Shown: one piece after another, positions 6,394-11,138 of the stretch
How positions within the stretch are numbered: position 1 is the first letter of the stretch
How the letters are laid out: each line of letters opens with the position of its first letter
NCBI GenBank assembly: GCA_964385645.1
Contig: CAYLPT010000231.1
Coordinates: 1-11,138, forward strand
Origin: CAYLPT01 sp964385645
Lineage (GTDB): Bacteria > Armatimonadota > Hebobacteria > Hebobacterales > Hebobacteraceae
DNA: 11,138 nt
Direction of reading: 5' to 3'
Notes under the pieces: generated by a model
The model's input: only the letters and a program-made list of their open reading frames with translations
What the model was told of the DNA's origin: nothing
The model's database searches: none
Translations under genes and position numbers: made by a program

Positions 6394-7644
6394 GTGATCA
6401 CCCTCCTGCGGCGCCGGCTGCTCTGGCCCATGGGGGCGCTCTTCGCCGTCCTTGGCCCGGCCTTCATTACCGCCACCGTTGACCAGGACCCGCCCGGCAT
6501 CGCCACGTACTCGGTGGCCGGCGCGGAGTTCGGCTACTCGGTGCTATGGCTCCTGTGGTTCGTGGTGGTCTTGGGGGCGGTCATGCAGGAGGTGGCCGCG
6601 CGCCTGGGGGTCGCCACCTCCAAGGGCCTGGTGGACCTCATCCGGGAGCACTTCGGCGTGAAAGTGACAGCCCTGCTCATGCTGGGGCTGCTCATCACCA
6701 ACTACGCCAACACCGCGGGGCAGTTCGCCGGGCTCGCGGAGGCCGCCGAGATCTTCGGCATCTCCCGCTTCTTCGCCGTCCCGGTGGGCGCGGCGGCGAT
6801 CTGGCTGCTGGTGGTGAGCGGCTCCTACCGCGGGGTGGAGCGCATCTTCCTGCTGGCCTGCCTGGTCTACCTCGCCTACCCGATCTCGGGCTACCTCGCG
6901 GAGCCCGACTGGGGGGAGGTGGCCCGCCAGTCGGTGCTGCCCAGCATCACCGTGGACCGCGCCTTCATGCTGGTGGCGGTGGGGATCGTGGGGGCATCGC
7001 TGGCGCCGTGGATGCAGTTCTTCCTGCAGTCGGCCATCGTCGAGCGGGGCGTGAAGCCGGAGGAGTACGGGCGGGTGCGCCTGGACGTGATCGCGGGGGC
7101 AGTCTTCGCGATGGCGATCGTGTTCTTCATCATCGTCGCCTGCGCGGCCACGCTGCATCGCGAGGGGCGCACCATCAGCTCCGCCGCGGAGGCCGCAGAG
7201 GCGCTGCGGCCGCTGGCCGGCCGGCACGCCTCGACGCTGTTCGGCGTGGGCCTCATCAATGCCGGCCTCTTCGCCGCCACCGTGCTGCCGCTGACGACGG
7301 CCTACGTGGTGTGCGAGGGGCTCGGCTGGGAGCGCGGCTTGGGCCGCGGGTTCCGGGCGGCGCCGCACTTCTACGGGCTCTACACCGGCATGATCGTGCT
7401 GGGCGCGGCGGTGATCCTGATCCCCGGCGCGCCCCTGCTGGGGATCCTGCTCGCCTCCCAGGTTATGAACGGGCTGTTGCTGCCGGCGGTGCTGATCCTC
7501 ATGCTGCTGCTGGCGGGCCGCTCCGGCCTCATGGGCGAGCTGGCCCACGGCCGGCGCTACGGCATCTTCTGCTGGGGCTTGTGCGGCATCGTCATCGTCC
7601 TGGACGTGGTCCTGCTGGCGACCGCCTTCATGCCGGGGGGGTGA
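6394..7644 (+). CDS. Nramp-superfamily divalent metal transporter, divergent (Mg2+-transporter-like motifs)
   Basis: This 416-residue integral membrane protein has about ten or eleven hydrophobic helices and fits the Nramp (SLC11) family. Helix 1 reads GPAFITATVDQDPPGIATYS (21-40): the canonical DPGN metal motif becomes DPPG (Asp32 kept, Asn replaced by Gly35). Helix 6 reads GASLAPWMQFF (200-210): the canonical MPHN becomes APWM, removing the Met sulfur ligand that selects Mn/Fe. Loss of these ligands is the hallmark of Nramp-related Mg2+ transporters (NRMT) and other divergent clades, so Mg2+ or another hard cation is a reasonable substrate. The start is GTG 6394 with GGGAGG at 6382-6387. 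It lies 15 bases after the MgtE-N/CBS gene, almost certainly in the same operon. Mn2+ transport cannot be excluded from sequence alone. Confidence 0.85.
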   Translation: MITLLRRRLLWPMGALFAVLGPAFITATVDQDPPGIATYSVAGAEFGYSVLWLLWFVVVLGAVMQEVAARLGVATSKGLVDLIREHFGVKVTALLMLGLLITNYANTAGQFAGLAEAAEIFGISRFFAVPVGAAAIWLLVVSGSYRGVERIFLLACLVYLAYPISGYLAEPDWGEVARQSVLPSITVDRAFMLVAVGIVGASLAPWMQFFLQSAIVERGVKPEEYGRVRLDVIAGAVFAMAIVFFIIVACAATLHREGRTISSAAEAAEALRPLAGRHASTLFGVGLINAGLFAATVLPLTTAYVVCEGLGWERGLGRGFRAAPHFYGLYTGMIVLGAAVILIPGAPLLGILLASQVMNGLLLPAVLILMLLLAGRSGLMGELAHGRRYGIFCWGLCGIVIVLDVVLLATAFMPGG

Positions 7645-7693
7645 GCGGCGTGGGCTGCCGGCAGGTCCGCGACGCCGGCCGGGGAAGACAGAG

Positions 7694-7709
7694 GCGCCCG
7701 GCCGGGCGC
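7694..7709. other. 16-bp perfect palindrome upstream of the GH4 gene
   Basis: GCGCCCGGCCGGGCGC is a perfect palindrome 35 bases before the GH4 start. The 100-base gap between the transporter and GH4 genes shows no convincing -35/-10 pair. The palindrome could be an operator, part of a terminator for the transporter operon (no T-run), or chance in GC-rich DNA. Confidence 0.3.
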
Positions 7710-7744
7710 GCGCTCGGCCGAAGGCCCACCGAGAGAGGACTCGA

Positions 7745-9067
7745 ATGCCCAAGATCGCCTTCGTCGGAGCCGGTAGCCTAGGGTTCACGCGGACCCTGGT
7801 GATTGACTTGATGTCGTACGAGGACCTGCAAGACTCGACCATCTCGCTGATTGACATTGACGAGCAGCGCCTGGACTACGCGCGCCGCGCGGTGGAGCGC
7901 ATCATGACGGTGGGCAGCTACCCCGCGAAGGTGGAGGCGACCCTGGACCGCGCGCAGGGGCTGAAGGACGCCGACATCGTCATCATCACCATCCTGGCCC
8001 ACGGGGTGGAGGGGTTCCGGCCGGAGATCGAGATCCCCATGAAGTACGGGGTGGACTTCAACGTGGGGGACAGCTATGGGACGGCGGGGGTCTTCCGGGC
8101 GCTGCGGACCATTCCGGTCATGGTTGACATCTGCCGGGATGTCGAGAAGTACGCGCCCCAGGCCTTCGTGCTGAACTACACGAACCCGATGGCGATGCTG
8201 TGTCGGGCGCTGCACCGGGCGACGGACGTCCGGGTGGTGGGCCTGTGCCACAGCGTGCAAGGGCTGGCGGGGATGCTGGCGGGATGGATCGGCGTGCCGG
8301 CGGAGGAGGTGGTGTGGGAGTGCGCGGGCATCAACCACCAGGCCTGGCTGCTGCGCTTCGAGCGCAACGGCGAGGACCTCTACCCGCGCCTGCGCAAGGC
8401 GGTGGACAAGCCCGAGATCTGGCGGCGGGACATCGTCCGCAACGAGATGTTCAAGGCCCTCGGCTACTACGTCACCGAGTCGAGCGGGCACAACTCCGAG
8501 TACAACTGGTGGTTCCGCAAGCGCCCGGAGCTGATCGAGAAGTACTGCACCCACGGCGAGGACTGGAACCCGGGCGTGCACGGCTACATCCTTCAGGGCT
8601 ACTCGGAGGCCGCCGAGACCTGGCGGCAGCGGCTGGAGGACTACGCGGAGGGCCGGGTGGAGATCAAGCTGGGCCGCTCGCACGAATACGCCTCGAGCAT
8701 CGTGAGAGGGCTGCTCTACGACCAGACGTTCAAGTTCAACGGCACCGTGGCCAACGAGAAACTGATCACCAACCTGCCGGACCAGGCGGCGGTGGAGGTG
8801 CCCCTGATCGCCGACCGGACGGGGTTCAAGCCCCTGCACGTGGGAGATCTGCCGCCACAGCTGGCGGCGCTGAACCACGTGAACACAATGGTGGTCGAGC
8901 TGGCGGTAGAGTCGGCGCTGAGCGGCGATCCCGAGGCCGCCTATCATGCCTGCTGCTACGATCCGGTAGCGGCGGCGAAGCTCTCGCTGGCGGAGATCAG
9001 GGAAATGGTGGGGGAGCTGTTCCGGGTGCAGGCGCCGCTGCTGCCCCAGTTCAAGCACCTGAGCTGA
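7745..9067 (+). CDS. melA: Glycoside hydrolase family 4 alpha-galactosidase (MelA-like)
   Basis: The 440-residue protein matches GH4 enzymes, which hydrolyse glycosides by an NAD+- and Mn2+-dependent oxidation-elimination-reduction route. The N-terminal Rossmann motif FVGAGSLGF (6-14) ends in acidic LIDID (35-39). GDSYGTAGVFRALRTIPV (108-125) and NYTNPMAM (144-151) are typical. The Mn2+ ligands are probably Cys168 in GLCHSVQG and His198 in AGINHQAW. The stretch IVRNEMFKALGYYVTESSGH (230-249) is very like E. coli alpha-galactosidase MelA, and Cys-His-Ser favours alpha-galactosidase over 6-phospho-glycosidases; a related specificity such as alpha-glucosidase or galacturonidase remains possible. 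No signal peptide is seen, so it is cytoplasmic. GAGAGGA at 7733-7739 sets ATG 7745. No sugar transporter adjoins it. It converges on the pilin gene 21 bases away. Confidence 0.88.
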   Translation: MPKIAFVGAGSLGFTRTLVIDLMSYEDLQDSTISLIDIDEQRLDYARRAVERIMTVGSYPAKVEATLDRAQGLKDADIVIITILAHGVEGFRPEIEIPMKYGVDFNVGDSYGTAGVFRALRTIPVMVDICRDVEKYAPQAFVLNYTNPMAMLCRALHRATDVRVVGLCHSVQGLAGMLAGWIGVPAEEVVWECAGINHQAWLLRFERNGEDLYPRLRKAVDKPEIWRRDIVRNEMFKALGYYVTESSGHNSEYNWWFRKRPELIEKYCTHGEDWNPGVHGYILQGYSEAAETWRQRLEDYAEGRVEIKLGRSHEYASSIVRGLLYDQTFKFNGTVANEKLITNLPDQAAVEVPLIADRTGFKPLHVGDLPPQLAALNHVNTMVVELAVESALSGDPEAAYHACCYDPVAAAKLSLAEIREMVGELFRVQAPLLPQFKHLS

Positions 9068-9088
9068 GGCTTGCGGCCGGGGCCTGCA

Positions 9089-9586
9089 CTACCGGGGGAT
9101 GAAGGGCTCGCGCCGGGCGCTCCAGCGGGCGCTGCCGTCGAGGTAGATGTAGTTGGCGCCGCCGCGGTGGCGGCGATCCACATCCTCCTCTCCACCGACC
9201 AGGCAGTCGCCCGCGCGCATGCTCTCGTAGAGGAGGACGGTGCGGCCGGGGTCCGTGTGGAGGGTGCGGCGGCCCTCGAGGTGCTTGTTGAGGCCGTAGT
9301 TGGTGGCGCCGTCCTGGGGTCCCTGGGGGCAGAGGAGGAGCTCGCCCCTGAGGTTCCAGTGCTGGTAGCGGGTGGGCCAGTCGCGGGGGATGGGGCGGTC
9401 GTCGCCGTAGCCGAGGGCGAGGCCGATCTGGCGCATCTGGTTGAGGCAGGCTGTGGCGCGGGCGCGGCCGCGGGCCTGAAAGGCGGCGACCATGAGCAGG
9501 GACGCCAGGATGGTGATGATGGAGATGGCGACGAGCAGCTCGATGAGGGTGAAGGCTCGTATCGAGATGGCGCTTGCTCGTACCAT
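9089..9586 (-). CDS. Type II secretion/type IV pseudopilin-like protein with H-X9-DG C-terminus
   Basis: This 165-residue protein has a class III prepilin leader: a short basic segment and then the cleavage and helix sequence A/FTLIELLVAISIITILASLL, with cut after Ala11, Phe at +1 and Glu16 at +5. Ala instead of Gly at -1 is a mild oddity. After the helix comes ARATACLNQMRQIGLAL (43-59), a CPQGP/NYGLN block, and a C-terminal HRGGANYIYLDG in which His140 and Asp150-Gly151 are spaced exactly as in the H-X9-DG signature common in Armatimonadota and Planctomycetes/Lentisphaerae. It should be inserted in the inner membrane, cleaved by prepilin peptidase and exported to a filament or pseudopilus. 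The start ATG is at 9586-9584, with CAGGGG upstream. It stands alone: no other pilus or secretion gene is in the window. Its substrate or role is unknown. Confidence 0.85.
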   Translation of the reverse strand: MVRASAISIRAFTLIELLVAISIITILASLLMVAAFQARGRARATACLNQMRQIGLALGYGDDRPIPRDWPTRYQHWNLRGELLLCPQGPQDGATNYGLNKHLEGRRTLHTDPGRTVLLYESMRAGDCLVGGEEDVDRRHRGGANYIYLDGSARWSARREPFIPR

Positions 9587-9627
9587 GGGAGCCCCTGGAG
9601 GGCCGGCGGGGCGGCCGCCATGCGGTA

Positions 9628-9656
9628 TTTACAGGCGCGGTAGACCGTGATATGAT
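9628..9656 (+). promoter_or_regulatory. Sigma70-type promoter for dnaE
   Basis: TTTACA (9628-9633) and TATGAT (9651-9656) are separated by 17 bases, in the 228-base gap between the divergent pilin and dnaE genes. Transcription should start near 9663, giving a leader of about 150 bases. It is the only AT-rich promoter-like patch in that gap. No comparably good promoter for the pilin gene is apparent on the other strand. Confidence 0.65.
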
Positions 9657-9774
9657 ACGGCGCGCCGCAGTGGGTCACCTGCGGCCGAGGCGGCGAGGCT
9701 CCCCGACGGCGGCCCGGCACGGCGAGGAGGGTGACCGGCGGCGCAAGCACCAGCATTGCAGCCATGGTCAGGCC

Positions 9775-9794
9775 CCGGGGCGCGGTCGCCCCGG
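9775..9794 (+). other. Hairpin in the dnaE leader, beside the ribosome-binding site
   Basis: CCGGGGCG (9775-9782) and CGCCCCGG (9787-9794) form a perfect 8-bp stem with a 4-base loop, ending 8 bases before the AGGGAG ribosome-binding site at 9803-9808. It lacks a T-run, so it is not an intrinsic terminator. It could tune translation or protect the messenger. Function is inferred only from position. Confidence 0.35.
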
Positions 9795-9814
9795 CGGCCG
9801 AAAGGGAGACCGTC

Positions 9815-11138
9815 GTGTCGGAGGCCGGCCGCAGCCCTCGCTTCGCCCATCTCCACGTCCACACCGAGTACAGCCTGCTCGACGGGGCCTGCCGGATTGA
9901 CGATCTGGCCCAGCGGGCCGCCGCGCTGGGGCTGGCCGGCCTGGCGATCACCGACCACGGCGCGCTCTACGGCGTGGTGCCCTTCCACCGGGCCTGCGAG
10001 CGACGTCGCATCCACCCCGTGATCGGCTGCGAGGTATACGTCGCGCCCCGGAGCCGCTTCGACCGGGAGGGCAAGGCCGACTCCGATCTGCGGCACCTGG
10101 TGCTGCTGGCCGAGAGCGACGTCGGCTACCGGAACCTGATGGGCCTGGTGACCGACAGCCACCTGGAGGGCTTCTACTACAAGCCCCGGGTGGACCGGGA
10201 GCTGCTGTCCCGGTATGCGGAGGGGCTGATCGCGCTGAGCGCCTGCCTGGCCGGCGAGATCCCGGCCCTCATCCTTGAGGACCGGGAGGAGGAGGCGCGG
10301 CGGTTGGCCGGGGAGTACCGGGAGCTCTTCGGGCGGGAGCGCTTCTTCCTGGAGCTGCAGGACCACGGCATCGCGCAGCAGGAGCGGGTGAACGAGGCGC
10401 TGGCGGCGCTGGCGCGGGAGCTCGGCGTGGGGCTGGTGGCCACCAACGACGTGCACTACACGGGGGCGGCCGACGCGGCCAGCCACGATGTGCTGCTGTG
10501 CGTGCAGACGAACTCGACTGTGGACGACCCGGGCCGGCTGCGGTTCGAGAGCCAGGAGTTCTACCTCAAGTCGCCAGAGGAGATGGCGGCGCGCTTCGCC
10601 CGCTGGCCGGAGGCGCTCGAGAACACGGCGGCGATCGCCCAGCGGTGCCGGGCCGACCTGGGCTTCGGCAACGTGGTGCTGCCCGATTTCGCGGTGCCGC
10701 CCGGGCACACCCCAGACAGCTATCTCCGGCAGCTCTGCCTGGAGCGGCTGCCGGCGCGCTACCCGGGCGCGCCGGAGGCGGTGCGGGAGCGGCTGGAGCA
10801 CGAGCTGCGGACCATCGCCGACAAACAGCTCTCCACGTACATCCTGATCGTCTGGGACCTGATCCGGTACGCCCGGGAGCAGGGCATCCTGGTGGGCCCC
10901 GGGCGGGGCTCGGCCCCGGGAAGCGTGGTGCTGTACCTGCTGGGCGTCACCGGTATTGACCCAGTGGCGATGGGGATCCCCTTCGAGCGGTTCATCAACC
11001 CTGATCGCCTCTCCATGCCGGACATTGACTGCGACTTCGAGGACGAGCGCCGGCAGGAGGTGATCCGCTACATCACCGACCGCTACGGGTCGGACCACGT
11101 CGCCCAGATCATCACCTTCGGGACCCTGGGGCCGCGCC
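9815..11138 (+). CDS. dnaE: DNA polymerase III alpha subunit, 5' part (cut by window end)
   Basis: This is the first 441 codons of the replicative DNA polymerase alpha subunit; the frame runs open past the right edge (family length is usually 1,100-1,200 residues). It begins with the PHP domain (HLHVHTEYSLLDGA, ITDHGALYG, GCEVYVAP, ATNDVHYT) and continues into the palm region with VGPGRGSAPGS (360-370) and the catalytic PDIDCDFED (402-410), where Asp403 and Asp405 match the metal-binding aspartates of E. coli DnaE (401 and 403). The PHP metal-site residues His12, His14, Asp23, His48, Glu73, His94, Cys144, Asp212 and His214 all look present, unlike E. coli. The start is GTG 9815, with AGGGAG at 9803-9808 and the usual DnaE N-terminus; an in-frame ATG at 9764 has no Shine-Dalgarno site. 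It has its own promoter at 9628-9656. Confidence 0.95.
   Translation, partial: MSEAGRSPRFAHLHVHTEYSLLDGACRIDDLAQRAAALGLAGLAITDHGALYGVVPFHRACERRRIHPVIGCEVYVAPRSRFDREGKADSDLRHLVLLAESDVGYRNLMGLVTDSHLEGFYYKPRVDRELLSRYAEGLIALSACLAGEIPALILEDREEEARRLAGEYRELFGRERFFLELQDHGIAQQERVNEALAALARELGVGLVATNDVHYTGAADAASHDVLLCVQTNSTVDDPGRLRFESQEFYLKSPEEMAARFARWPEALENTAAIAQRCRADLGFGNVVLPDFAVPPGHTPDSYLRQLCLERLPARYPGAPEAVRERLEHELRTIADKQLSTYILIVWDLIRYAREQGILVGPGRGSAPGSVVLYLLGVTGIDPVAMGIPFERFINPDRLSMPDIDCDFEDERRQEVIRYITDRYGSDHVAQIITFGTLGPR

Noticed and set aside
9071..9643. Plus-strand open frame (190 codons) opposite the pilin gene
   Set aside because: The opposite strand encodes a perfect prepilin leader and H-X9-DG motif, while this frame is low-complexity Ala/Val/Gly.
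9764..9814. In-frame ATG 9764 as the dnaE start
   Set aside because: It has no Shine-Dalgarno site and would add a 17-residue tail that begins inside the leader before the hairpin; GTG 9815 has AGGGAG and the usual DnaE N-terminus.
9629..11098. Minus-strand open frame (489 codons) over dnaE
   Set aside because: It is antisense to unambiguous PHP and polymerase motifs of DnaE.
1..11138. CRISPR array, insertion sequence or phage genes
   Set aside because: No regularly spaced direct repeats, transposase motifs, integrase or phage structural motifs are visible; all clear genes are metabolic, transport, pilin or replication.

Overview
The window is GC-rich bacterial DNA with mostly C- or G-ending codons and clear Shine-Dalgarno sites before almost every gene. 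A small H-X9-DG pseudopilin, a GH4 alpha-galactosidase and a DnaE with an apparently intact metal-binding PHP domain fit a Gram-negative-type environmental lineage such as Armatimonadota or the Planctomycetes/Lentisphaerae neighbourhood. That placement is inference: the window has no rRNA or other decisive marker.

Region 1 (162-4489, + strand) is a compact cluster: rubredoxin, a zinc-dependent medium-chain sugar-alcohol-type dehydrogenase, an AraB-type ribulokinase, and an L-fucose/L-arabinose isomerase-family protein. Gaps of 10, 35 and 38 bases suggest one operon for pentose or deoxysugar catabolism. The isomerase is FucI-type (COG2407-like) rather than classical AraA, and no 4-epimerase (AraD) is present.

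Region 2 (4490-5100) has no convincing protein gene. It holds a tRNA-Arg(TCG) with its own promoter, then a strong sigma70-type promoter (TTGACA, 17 bases, TATTCT). A structured leader of about 235 bases follows, with an intrinsic terminator just before the next ribosome-binding site. An upstream leader segment can pair with the terminator's 5' arm and loop over 12 bp, so this looks like a transcription attenuator or riboswitch.

Region 3 (5101-7644) is the pair behind that leader. The first protein has two PRC-barrel-like segments, an MgtE N domain and two CBS domains but no MgtE channel. The second is an Nramp-superfamily membrane transporter with altered metal-site motifs (DPPG for DPGN, APWM for MPHN). 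They look like a split magnesium- or divalent-metal-uptake system, with the Mg2+-sensing half of MgtE paired with an unrelated permease.

Region 4 (7745-9067) is a GH4 alpha-galactosidase (MelA-like). It converges on a lone pseudopilin gene (9089-9586, - strand). Divergent from the pilin, with its own promoter (9628-9656), is dnaE, encoding the replicative DNA polymerase III alpha subunit. It starts at GTG 9815 and runs off the right edge shortly after the catalytic PDIDCDFED motif.

A window-wide signal cuts across the genes. The hexamer RTCGAC (reverse complement GTCGAY) is absent. Every Ile-Asp pair avoids ATC (10 ATT, 1 ATA) although Ile-Glu pairs use ATC, and no Val-Asp pair uses GTC.
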